In this document: one piece after another, positions 24,467 through 32,012 of the stretch | Layout of the letters: the number at the start of each line of letters is the position of its first letter | Numbering within the stretch: the stretch's first letter is position 1 | Source of the DNA: Pseudomonas sp. LB-090624 | GTDB taxonomy: Bacteria; Pseudomonadota; Gammaproteobacteria; Pseudomonadales; Pseudomonadaceae | Assembly (NCBI RefSeq): GCF_003205205.1 | Contig: NZ_QJRL01000022.1 | Span: 35,742-99,741, forward strand | Reading direction: 5' to 3' | DNA: 64,000 nt | Notes under the pieces: model-generated | The model's input: the letters and a program-made list of their open reading frames with translations, nothing else | Database searches by the model: none | What the model was told of the DNA's origin: nothing | Made by a program: the position numbers and the translations under genes

Positions 24467-26644
24467 ATGACTGGATACGTTCAAGTCGGTGGCCTTCAGG
24501 TCGCCAAGGTCCTGTACGACTTCGTGAACAACGAAGCCATCCCCGGGACCGGCATCGTCGCCGAGCAGTTCTGGGCGGGTGCAGAGAAGATCATCAATGA
24601 CCTCGCTCCAAAGAACAAAGCCCTGCTCGCCAAGCGCGACGAGCTGCAAGCCAAGATCGACGCCTACCATCAGGCACGCAAAGGCCAGGCCCACGACGCC
24701 GTAGCCTACAAAGCATTCCTCCAGGAAATCGGCTACCTGCTGCCACAAGCCGACGATTTCCAGGCCACCACCCAGAACGTGGACGAAGAAATCGCCCACA
24801 TGGCCGGCCCACAGCTGGTTGTTCCGGTGATGAACGCCCGTTTCGCCCTGAACGCCGCCAACGCCCGTTGGGGTTCGCTGTACGACGCGTTGTATGGCAC
24901 CGACGCCATCAGCGATGAAGGTGGCGCCGAGAAAGGCCAGGGTTACAACAAGCTGCGTGGCGACAAAGTCATCGCCTTCGCCCGCGCCTTCCTTGATGAA
25001 GCCGCGCCATTGGCTGCCGGCTCGCATGTCGACTCTACCGCCTACCGCATCGAAGGCGGCAAGCTGGTGGTCACCCTGAAGGGCGGCAGCAACAGTGGCC
25101 TGCGTGATGACGCACAGCTGATTGGCTTCCACGGCGACGCCGCGGCACCGACTGCCGTGCTGCTCAAGCACAACGGCCTGCATTTCGAAATCCAGGTCGA
25201 CGCCAGCACCCCGGTCGGCAGCACCGACGCGGCCGGCGTCAAAGACATCCTGATGGAGTCGGCGCTGACCACCATCATGGACTGCGAAGACTCCGTTGCC
25301 GCCGTCGACGCCGACGACAAGGTCATCGTCTACCGCAACTGGCTGGGCCTGATGAAAGGCGACCTGGCCGAAAGCGTGAGCAAGGGTGGCAAGACCTTCA
25401 CCCGTACCATGAACCCGGACCGCGAGTACGCCGCACCCAACGGTGGCAGCGTAACCCTGCACGGCCGTTCGCTGCTGTTCGTGCGTAACGTTGGCCACCT
25501 GATGACCAACCCGGCGATTCTGGATGCCCAAGGCAACGAGATCCCAGAAGGCATCCAGGACGGCCTCTTCACCAACCTGATCGCCCTGCACAACCTCAAC
25601 GGCAACACCAGCCGCAAGAACACCCGCAGCGGCAGCGTATACATCGTCAAGCCGAAGATGCACGGCCCTGAAGAGGTGGCATTCGCCGCCGAGATCTTCA
25701 GCCAGGTCGAAGACCTGCTGGGCATGCCGCGCAACACCGTCAAGGTCGGCATCATGGACGAGGAACGCCGTACCACGGTCAACCTCAAGTCCTGCATCAA
25801 GGCAGCTGCCGAGCGCGTGGCGTTCATCAACACCGGCTTCCTCGACCGCACCGGCGACGAGATCCACACCTCGATGGAAGCCGGCGCCGTGGTGCGCAAG
25901 GGCGCCATGAAGCACGAGAAGTGGATCGGCGCGTACGAGAACAACAACGTCGACGTAGGCCTGGCCACCGGCCTGCAGGGCCGTGCCCAGATCGGCAAAG
26001 GCATGTGGGCCATGCCGGACCTGATGGCCGCCATGCTCGAGCAGAAGATCGCCCACCCGCTGGCCGGCGCCAACACCGCCTGGGTACCGTCGCCGACTGC
26101 CGCCACGCTGCATGCCCTGCACTACCACAAGGTTGACGTGCAGGCACGCCAGCGTGAACTGGCCTCGCGTACCCCGGCTTCGGTAGACGACATCCTGGCC
26201 ATCCCGCTGGCTGCCGACACCAACTGGTCGGACGAAGAGATCCGCAATGAGCTGGACAACAACGCCCAGGGCATCCTCGGCTACGTGGTTCGCTGGATCG
26301 ACCAGGGTGTGGGTTGCTCGAAGGTGCCGGACATCAACAACGTCGGCCTGATGGAAGACCGCGCAACCCTGCGTATTTCGGCCCAGCTGCTGGCCAACTG
26401 GCTGCGCCACGGCGTGGTCAGCCAGGAGCAGGTGCTGGAAAGCCTCAAGCGCATGGCCGTGGTGGTTGACCAGCAGAACGCTGGTGACGCCCTGTACCGC
26501 CCGATGGCGCCGAACTTCGACGACAACGTCGCGTTCCAGGCGGCTGTGGAGCTGGTGGTGGAAGGTGGCAAGCAGCCGAACGGTTATACCGAGCCGGTGC
26601 TGCACCGCCGTCGCCGCGAGTTCAAGGCGCGTAACGGGTTGTAA
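24467..26644 (+). CDS. glcB: Malate synthase G
   Basis: A 725-residue monomeric malate synthase that condenses glyoxylate with acetyl-CoA to malate, in glyoxylate-shunt and glycolate metabolism. Length is exactly that of the G isoform (the A isoform is near 530). Conserved blocks such as MDCEDSVAAVDADDK, GLMKGDL and RSLLFVRNVGHLM are present. I start at MTGYVQVGGLQ; an in-frame ATA/CTG-like extension upstream is not needed. Unlike in E. coli, it is not joined to glcDEF. A bidirectional terminator follows. Confidence 0.96.
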   Translation: MTGYVQVGGLQVAKVLYDFVNNEAIPGTGIVAEQFWAGAEKIINDLAPKNKALLAKRDELQAKIDAYHQARKGQAHDAVAYKAFLQEIGYLLPQADDFQATTQNVDEEIAHMAGPQLVVPVMNARFALNAANARWGSLYDALYGTDAISDEGGAEKGQGYNKLRGDKVIAFARAFLDEAAPLAAGSHVDSTAYRIEGGKLVVTLKGGSNSGLRDDAQLIGFHGDAAAPTAVLLKHNGLHFEIQVDASTPVGSTDAAGVKDILMESALTTIMDCEDSVAAVDADDKVIVYRNWLGLMKGDLAESVSKGGKTFTRTMNPDREYAAPNGGSVTLHGRSLLFVRNVGHLMTNPAILDAQGNEIPEGIQDGLFTNLIALHNLNGNTSRKNTRSGSVYIVKPKMHGPEEVAFAAEIFSQVEDLLGMPRNTVKVGIMDEERRTTVNLKSCIKAAAERVAFINTGFLDRTGDEIHTSMEAGAVVRKGAMKHEKWIGAYENNNVDVGLATGLQGRAQIGKGMWAMPDLMAAMLEQKIAHPLAGANTAWVPSPTAATLHALHYHKVDVQARQRELASRTPASVDDILAIPLAADTNWSDEEIRNELDNNAQGILGYVVRWIDQGVGCSKVPDINNVGLMEDRATLRISAQLLANWLRHGVVSQEQVLESLKRMAVVVDQQNAGDALYRPMAPNFDDNVAFQAAVELVVEGGKQPNGYTEPVLHRRRREFKARNGL

Positions 26645-26659
26645 GTAGCATCTGCGCCA

Positions 26660-26680
26660 GGGGGCCGTTCTGCGGCCCCC
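26660..26680. terminator. Bidirectional terminator between glcB and the response regulator
   Basis: GGGGGCCG (26660-26667) and CGGCCCCC (26673-26680) form a perfect 8-bp stem in the 44-bp gap between the two convergent genes. Confidence 0.65.
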
Positions 26681-26688
26681 ACTGCGCA

Positions 26689-27138
26689 TCAGTCGATTTT
26701 GAGTTCTTTCTTCACCAACTCCAGCAGCTTGCCCAGGTCCACCGGCTTGAGCAGGAAATCCACCACCCCCAGATGCATCACATCCACGGCCTCTTTCACA
26801 TCAGTGTCGCCCGACACCACGATGATCGATAACGCCGCCCTTTCCGATTCGCGAATCCAACGAATCAGGTCAAGACCGTCCACCGGCTGCATGCGCAAGT
26901 CCGTGATCATCAACCCGATGCGTTGCTGATAATGCAGGTACAACCTGGCCTCCTCGGCACCGTCCGCACCCACGCAATCGATCCCCCGGCTTTTCAGGTA
27001 AAGGATCAACGCCTCACGGTTGACCGCGTTGTCATCCACCACCAGCACCAGTGGCTTGGGTGCCACAGGCGCACTGACCACGGCCAACGCCTCGCGCTCG
27101 GCATCGCTCAGTATGTCGGTTTGCTCAGGCATGCTCAT
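26689..27138 (-). CDS. Single-domain response regulator
   Basis: A protein of about 149 residues made of one receiver domain (about 28-148) with no output domain. With the start at 27138 the acidic pair is Asp35-Asp36, the phosphoacceptor Asp80 (MITDLRMQ), and the conserved Lys is in FLLKPVD. Upstream starts at 27228 or 27252 would add a non-conserved N-terminal tail; the ribosome binding sites do not decide between them. It is divergent from the CBS/DUF294 gene across a 206-bp gap, and no histidine kinase is adjacent. Confidence 0.82.
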   Translation of the reverse strand: MSMPEQTDILSDAEREALAVVSAPVAPKPLVLVVDDNAVNREALILYLKSRGIDCVGADGAEEARLYLHYQQRIGLMITDLRMQPVDGLDLIRWIRESERAALSIIVVSGDTDVKEAVDVMHLGVVDFLLKPVDLGKLLELVKKELKID

Positions 27139-27298
27139 CTCGTCAAAAAAATTCCGCTTCAGCCTTAGGACCACATTACTCGCGTAACCCGTTTCGCCTT
27201 TCGTCGGGTCTTTGACAGAGGCGCTCATAGACTTACGTCCAATGGGCACCACTTCGCTGCAAGCCGACCATGGAGGCAGAGAACAACATGGCCGGTAC

Positions 27299-27318
27299 CT
27301 ATATATAGATATATATAG
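27299..27318. promoter_or_regulatory. AT-rich palindrome in the divergent promoter
   Basis: The 20-bp sequence CTATATATAGATATATATAG is a near-perfect dyad, and its first ten bases are themselves palindromic. It is striking in this GC-rich DNA, and it lies 27 bp before the start of the CBS/DUF294 gene, where a -10 region would be. Confidence 0.45.
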
Positions 27319-27344
27319 TTCGGCATAGCGATACGGTCAGTTTC

Positions 27345-29282
27345 ATGAGCAAAAATGACGCCTACAGCCAGGCAGGCAGGACGGCAGTGCTGCAGAACAT
27401 CCAGGGCACGCTGCAGTTTCTGCAGCGCTTTCCGCCGTTCAACCAAATGGAACACAGCCACCTTGCCTACCTGGTCGAGCAGTGCCAGCTGCGCTTCTAT
27501 GCTTGCGGCGAAAGCATCGTCAAGCCCGCCGACGGCCCGGTCGAGCACTTCTACATCGTCAAGCAAGGGCGGGTGGTTGGCGAGCGCCAGCACCTGGTCA
27601 AACCTGGGGTCGAGACCACCTTCGAAATCACCAGCGGTGAATGCTTCCCGCTGGCCGCGCTGTTGGGCGAGCGAGCAACCCGCACTGAGCATCTGGCCGG
27701 GGAAGACACCTTTTGCCTGCAACTGAACAAGGCGGCATTCATCCGCGTGTTCTCGATGTCGGAAGTGTTTCGGGATTTTGCCCTGCGTGGGGTCAGCAGC
27801 CTCCTTGACCAAGTCAACCAGCAAGTGCGCCAGCGTGCGGTAGAAACCCTTGGCACCCAGTATTCGCTGAACACACCGCTGGGTGAACTGGCCATGCGTC
27901 ACCCGGTAGTGTGCAGCACCGATACGCCATTGCGCGAAGCCGTGCGGCTGATGCACGAGCAACAGGTCGGCAGCATCGTGGTAGTCGACCCGCAGCGCTA
28001 CCCCATCGGCATTTTCACCCTGCGTGACCTTCGCCAGGTGGTGGCTGCGGCCGATGCCGACCTCGGCGCGCCGATCGAACGGCACATGACTGCCAAACCG
28101 TTCTATCTCAGCCCACAGGCCAGCGCCTTCGATGCCGCCATGGCCATGACCGAGAGGCATATCGCCCACGTGTGCCTGGTGGATAACCACCGCCTGTGCG
28201 GGGTGGTTTCCGAGCGCGACCTGTTCTCCCTGCAACGGGTCGACCTGGTGCACCTGGCGCGCACCATCCGCCATGCGCCACGCCTGGACAGCCTGGTTTC
28301 GCTACGCGGAGAAATCAGCCAACTGGTAGAGCGCATGCTCGCCCACGGCGCATCGTCGACGCAGATCACCCAGATCATCACCCTGCTCAACGACCACACC
28401 GTATGCCGAGTCATCGAGCTGGCCCTTGCGGAGCGTGGCGACCCAGGTGTGCCATTCAGCTGGCTGTGCTTTGGTAGCGAGGGGCGCCGCGAACAGACTC
28501 TGCACACCGACCAGGACAACGGCATGCTCTTCGAAGCCGTAGACAAAACCGAGGCTGACGCCATCCGCGCCCGCCTGCTGCCGCTAGCGCAATACATCAA
28601 CCAGTGCCTGGCTCAGTGCGGCTTCACCCTGTGCATGGGCAATGTCATGGCCGGCAACCCCGAGCTGTGCCTGTCGCGCAAAGAGTGGGCGCGTCGGTTT
28701 GCCGGTTTTGTCCGCGAAGCCAGCCCGGAGAACCTGCTGGGCTCGAGCATCTACTTCGACCTGCGCGTGGTGTGGGGCGACGATCAGGGTTGCGAGCAAC
28801 TGCGCCAGGGCCTGCTGGCACAGGTAGCCGACAACCGCATCTTCCAACGCATGATGGCCGAAAACGCGCTGCGCCAGCGCCCGCCGGTGGGCCGCCTGCG
28901 CGAGTTCGTGCTGACCCGCCAAGGCAACGACAAGGCGGCCACGCTCGACCTCAAGGTCCAAGGGCTGACGCCCTTCGTCGACGGCGCCCGCTTGCTGGCC
29001 CTGGCCAATGGTATCGGTGCCTGCAATACCCTGGAGCGTTTGCGCCAGCTGGTGGCCAAGGGGGTGATCGAACCACTGGACGGCGCCGCTTATGAAGAGG
29101 CCTACCACTTCATCCAGCAGACCCGCATGCAGCAGCACCAACGCCAGACCCGCGACAACCTGCCGTACTCCAACCGGCTCGACCCAGACAGCCTCAATCA
29201 CCTGGACCGGCGCATCCTGCGCGAGTCGCTGCGCCAGGCCCAGCGCCTGCAAAGCAGCCTGGCCTTGCGGTACCAGCTATGA
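27345..29282 (+). CDS. cNMP-binding/CBS/DUF294 nucleotidyltransferase-like protein
   Basis: A 645-residue cytoplasmic protein with four parts: a cyclic-nucleotide-binding-like domain (about 25-140), a CBS pair (about 180-300), a putative nucleotidyltransferase domain of the DUF294/GlnD-like type (about 340-480; FGSEGRREQTLHTDQDN at 376-392), and a helical C-terminal domain (about 500-640). The G-S and D-x-D-type residues of the active site are intact, so transferase activity is plausible. Such proteins are found next to DnaQ-like exonucleases, as here: the stop overlaps the start of the next gene (ATGA). The substrate is not known. Confidence 0.88.
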   Translation: MSKNDAYSQAGRTAVLQNIQGTLQFLQRFPPFNQMEHSHLAYLVEQCQLRFYACGESIVKPADGPVEHFYIVKQGRVVGERQHLVKPGVETTFEITSGECFPLAALLGERATRTEHLAGEDTFCLQLNKAAFIRVFSMSEVFRDFALRGVSSLLDQVNQQVRQRAVETLGTQYSLNTPLGELAMRHPVVCSTDTPLREAVRLMHEQQVGSIVVVDPQRYPIGIFTLRDLRQVVAAADADLGAPIERHMTAKPFYLSPQASAFDAAMAMTERHIAHVCLVDNHRLCGVVSERDLFSLQRVDLVHLARTIRHAPRLDSLVSLRGEISQLVERMLAHGASSTQITQIITLLNDHTVCRVIELALAERGDPGVPFSWLCFGSEGRREQTLHTDQDNGMLFEAVDKTEADAIRARLLPLAQYINQCLAQCGFTLCMGNVMAGNPELCLSRKEWARRFAGFVREASPENLLGSSIYFDLRVVWGDDQGCEQLRQGLLAQVADNRIFQRMMAENALRQRPPVGRLREFVLTRQGNDKAATLDLKVQGLTPFVDGARLLALANGIGACNTLERLRQLVAKGVIEPLDGAAYEEAYHFIQQTRMQQHQRQTRDNLPYSNRLDPDSLNHLDRRILRESLRQAQRLQSSLALRYQL

Positions 29283-29989
29283 GTCTGTTCGCCTGGCTGC
29301 GCCCCAGCGCACCCGAACTGGACCACGCCACGCGCCAGCGCCTGGCCAAGTTGCCCAAGCCCGTGCCGCTGGGCGTATGTACCCTGCGCGAACAGCGTTG
29401 GGTGGTGCTGGACCTGGAAACCAGCGGGCTCAACCCCAACCGGGACCAAGTGTTGTCGATTGGCGCAGTGGCGATCGAGGATGGCGCCATCGATTTTGCC
29501 CAGCAGTTCGAACGTACCCTGCACCGGCCTTTACAGAAAACCAACGCCAGCGTGCTGATCCACGGCCTGGGCCCCGGCGCCCTTGCTGCGGGGTGCGACC
29601 CGGCCGAGGCCTTGCTAGATTTACTCGATTTCATTGGCAACAGCCCGGTGCTGGCGTTTCACGCGCCATTCGACCAGCGCATGCTCGCCCGCGCGCTAAA
29701 AGAGACCCTTGGGCATCGCTTGCAGTCAATGTTCCTCGACGTTGCCGAACTGGCACCGATGCTCAACCCGGACACGGTGCTGCGCGAGGCGGGGCTGGAT
29801 GACTGGGTGGCTCGCTTTGGTCTGCAGGTAGAAGAGCGTCACCATGCCAGCGCCGATGCCCAGGTGACCGCAGAGCTGGCGCTGATCCTGTTCAGCCAGG
29901 CCCGGCGCCAGCAGCTGGACAGCCCGTTGCAGCTGGAGCAGCGGTTGCGCGGGTGGCGGCGGCGCAAGGTGCAGAGCCACGGTTTGTAG
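29279..29989 (+). CDS. DnaQ-like DEDDh 3'-5' exonuclease
   Basis: A 236-residue protein with an exonuclease fold like the DNA polymerase III epsilon subunit. Exo I is VLDLETSG (Asp45, Glu47); the final HHASADAQVTAELAL supplies the conserved His and Asp. It has an N-terminal extension of about 40 residues before the domain. It overlaps the DUF294 gene by 4 bp, and this pair is a known association in pseudomonads. It is not the replicative DnaQ, which is normally next to rnhA. Confidence 0.9.
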   Translation: MSLFAWLRPSAPELDHATRQRLAKLPKPVPLGVCTLREQRWVVLDLETSGLNPNRDQVLSIGAVAIEDGAIDFAQQFERTLHRPLQKTNASVLIHGLGPGALAAGCDPAEALLDLLDFIGNSPVLAFHAPFDQRMLARALKETLGHRLQSMFLDVAELAPMLNPDTVLREAGLDDWVARFGLQVEERHHASADAQVTAELALILFSQARRQQLDSPLQLEQRLRGWRRRKVQSHGL

Positions 29990-30004
29990 GGCGTGGGATT
30001 TGCA

Positions 30005-30248
30005 GCGCCCGCGAGATCGCGCGCCGCCCGCGCGGCTCATCGCGAGCTACGCTCGCTCCTACATTTGTTTCGGGCCAATTTTTCCTGTGGGATTTGCGCG
30101 CGTACGCCTTGGCGCATGGCGCAATATCACGTCGTACAAACAAAGCGGTCGCGCGCGCCTGTCACAGGCATAACTGGCCCGAAACAAATGTAGGAGCGAG
30201 CGCAGCTCGCGATGCGCCGCGCGGGCGGCGCTCGATCTCACCGACGCC
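30005..30248 (+). repeat. Long palindromic element, copy A
   Basis: A 244-bp element with 65-bp arms (30013-30077 and 30175-30239) that are almost exact reverse complements, around a 97-bp centre. The arms read GAGATCGCGCGCCGCCCGCG... and end in ...TTGTTTCGGGCCA. Copy B at 53597-53836 has the same arms but its centre is inverted. Short open frames in the arms give a spurious peptide, RAAHRELRSLLHLF, that is often annotated in pseudomonads. It carries no transposase. Confidence 0.85.
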
Positions 30249-30402
30249 ACATAACTCAAACCAAACCCCGAGGCCACATAACTCCAAACCAAACCCCATG
30301 ATGGCAATCCGATAAGCGTCCATTGCACCCACCCCCTCCCCTCTGCAACAATCGCGAATAATTATCGTTAGTTAATGCATACGTTCCGGGGGGGGACGCT
30401 GC
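30249..30402. other. Upstream region of the ECF sigma gene
   Basis: After the palindromic element this region holds a short direct repeat of about 14 bp (GCCACATAACTC at 30246-30257 and 30273-30284), a Fur-like box and a G-run that may serve as ribosome binding site. No gene is seen. Confidence 0.5.
30354..30372. promoter_or_regulatory. Fur-like box before the ECF sigma gene
   Basis: GCGAATAATTATCGTTAGT matches 12 of 19 positions of the Fur consensus GATAATGATAATCATTATC, by my hand alignment. Iron control of an iron-uptake sigma factor by Fur is the rule in pseudomonads. Confidence 0.6.
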
Positions 30403-30921
30403 TTGTCTTCAGCACAGAGCCCACACGCCGATCTGGTCGGTGCGCTGTACCGCGACCACCGCGGCTGGCTACTCGCCTGGCTGCAACGCAGCATGGCCTG
30501 CCGCCAACGTGCCGAAGACCTGAGCCAGGACACCTTCGTGCGCCTGCTTGGCCGCGAGCAACTGGACACGCCGCGCGAACCCCGCGCGTTTCTCGCCGCC
30601 GTAGCCAAGGGACTGATGTTCGACCATTTCCGCCGCGCCGCACTGGAGCAGGCCTATTTGGCGGAACTGGCATTGATCCCGGAAGCCGAACACCCTTCGC
30701 CAGAAGTGCAGCACCTGATCCTCGAAGACCTCAAGGCCATCGATCGGCTGCTCGGCAAGCTGTCCAGCAAGGCCCGCGCGGCATTCCTGCACAACCGTCT
30801 GGACGGCATGGGCCATGCCGAAATCGCCGAGCGCCTGGGCGTTTCGGTATCGCGGGTGCGCCAGTACATCGCCCAAGGCATGCGTCAGTGCTACGTGGCC
30901 CTGTATGGGGAGCCGACGTGA
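30403..30921 (+). CDS. FecI-like ECF sigma factor
   Basis: A 172-residue sigma-70 factor of the iron-starvation group, with region 2 (about 12-75; EDLSQDTFVRLLGRE) and region 4 (about 105-165; MGHAEIAERLGVSVSRVRQYIAQGMRQCY). The start is TTG at 30403, placed behind a G-rich ribosome binding site; the next in-frame ATG would cut into region 2. It directs transcription of the TonB receptor downstream when the anti-sigma factor releases it. The stop overlaps the anti-sigma start by 4 bp. Confidence 0.92.
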   Translation: MSSAQSPHADLVGALYRDHRGWLLAWLQRSMACRQRAEDLSQDTFVRLLGREQLDTPREPRAFLAAVAKGLMFDHFRRAALEQAYLAELALIPEAEHPSPEVQHLILEDLKAIDRLLGKLSSKARAAFLHNRLDGMGHAEIAERLGVSVSRVRQYIAQGMRQCYVALYGEPT

Positions 30922-31874
30922 GCAACGCACCGGTTTCGTCACGGGTGCTGGAAGCCGCAATCGCCTGGAAACTCAGCCTCGACGAGGCCAGCGGCACCCC
31001 TGATGAACGCAACGAATTCATGCGCTGGCATGCGGCCAGCGAGGAACACGCACGCGCTTGGCGCCAGCTCGGCGCCTTGGACCAGCGCGTCGGCGCGGCG
31101 GCCGGGCCGGCTCGCCAGGCCCTGCTGCAATCGCGTGTAAGCCTGCGCCGACGTATCGGCAAGTTGGGCGGTGGCTTGGCCAGCATGTTCCTGCTCGGTT
31201 CGCTGCTGGCCTGGGTGGGCGCACCGTCGCTGGCACCTGCCTACTGGTTGGCCGACCAGCGGACCGCCACCGGTGAACTGCGCACCCTGCGCCTGGAAGA
31301 CGGCACCCTGCTGAGCCTGAACACGCACACTGCCGTGGACATCGACTACCAAGGCAAGCAGCGGGTCATCGTGCTGCATCAGGGCGAAATCTCGGTCGAA
31401 ACCGGCCACCTTGACCCACGCCCGCTGCTGGTGCGCACTGACGATGGCCGTCTGCGCCCACTGGGTACGCGCTTTCTGGTACGGCGGGAAGAGCACGGCA
31501 CCCGGCTGGAAGTGCTGCAAGCCTCGGTTGCCGCCATGCCGCACAACAGCGGCGACGAACAAGTGCTGAGCGAAGGCCAGCAGGTGCTGATGAACGCCAA
31601 CGGCCTTGGCCAGATAGGCGCGGTGCCGGCCGGTGCCGATGCCTGGACCCGCGGCATGCTGATGGTGGACAACGTGCGCCTGGGCGACCTGGTGGCAGCG
31701 CTGGGCCAGTACCGCAGCGGCTACCTTGGGGTGGACGCCAAGGTAGCCGACCTGCGCGTGACCGGCAGCTTCCCGCTGACCGACACCGACCTGGCGCTGG
31801 CCTCGCTGGTACCGGCACTGCCGGTGAAGATCGAGCGGCATACCCAGTGGTGGATCAACGTCGTTCCCAAGTGA
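30918..31874 (+). CDS. FecR-like anti-sigma factor / signal relay
   Basis: A 318-residue inner-membrane protein with a cytoplasmic N-terminal DUF4880-like segment (AAIAWKLSLDEA; residues about 10-55; WRQLGAL), one membrane segment (about 87-107; LASMFLLGSLLAWVGA) and a periplasmic FecR domain (about 115-210) plus C-terminal STN-like tail. It holds the sigma factor inactive or activates it on a signal from the receptor's N-terminal domain. The GTG start at 30918 overlaps the sigma gene stop. Confidence 0.92.
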   Translation: MSNAPVSSRVLEAAIAWKLSLDEASGTPDERNEFMRWHAASEEHARAWRQLGALDQRVGAAAGPARQALLQSRVSLRRRIGKLGGGLASMFLLGSLLAWVGAPSLAPAYWLADQRTATGELRTLRLEDGTLLSLNTHTAVDIDYQGKQRVIVLHQGEISVETGHLDPRPLLVRTDDGRLRPLGTRFLVRREEHGTRLEVLQASVAAMPHNSGDEQVLSEGQQVLMNANGLGQIGAVPAGADAWTRGMLMVDNVRLGDLVAALGQYRSGYLGVDAKVADLRVTGSFPLTDTDLALASLVPALPVKIERHTQWWINVVPK

Positions 31875-31878
31875 ACCC

Positions 31879-31900
31879 GTACCGGCTATAGGGCCGGTAC
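31879..31900 (+). promoter_or_regulatory. Hairpin between anti-sigma and receptor genes
   Basis: GTACCGGC (31879-31886) and GCCGGTAC (31893-31900) form a perfect 8-bp stem. It has no T-run. It lies at the start of the 138-bp gap that should hold the ECF-dependent promoter of the receptor gene; AAATAATTCTCACTT at 31918-31932 resembles part of a Fur site. Confidence 0.4.
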
Positions 31901-32012
31901 CGACAAAACCCAACTCCAAATAATTCTCACTTTTTTTCAGATTCGCCCTGTCACTTTTCAACTCTCGCTCGGCAAGGATGCAGCAAGTACTTACCCGTCG
32001 AGGAACCGCCGC

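Noticed and set aside
24416..26689. 757-residue open frame antisense to glcB
   Set aside because: It is the complement of a highly expressed GC-rich gene whose codon bias removes stop codons on the other strand; it has no ribosome binding site and no recognisable domain.
29993..30328. Short frames containing RAAHRELRSLLHLF on both strands, also near 53549-53857
   Set aside because: They come from the arms of the long palindromic element, which explains why the same peptide appears at both sites and on both strands.
30375..31874. A 499-residue frame starting before the sigma gene
   Set aside because: Its first 181 codons are out of frame with the sigma factor; only the part from GTG 30918 is the FecR-like protein.
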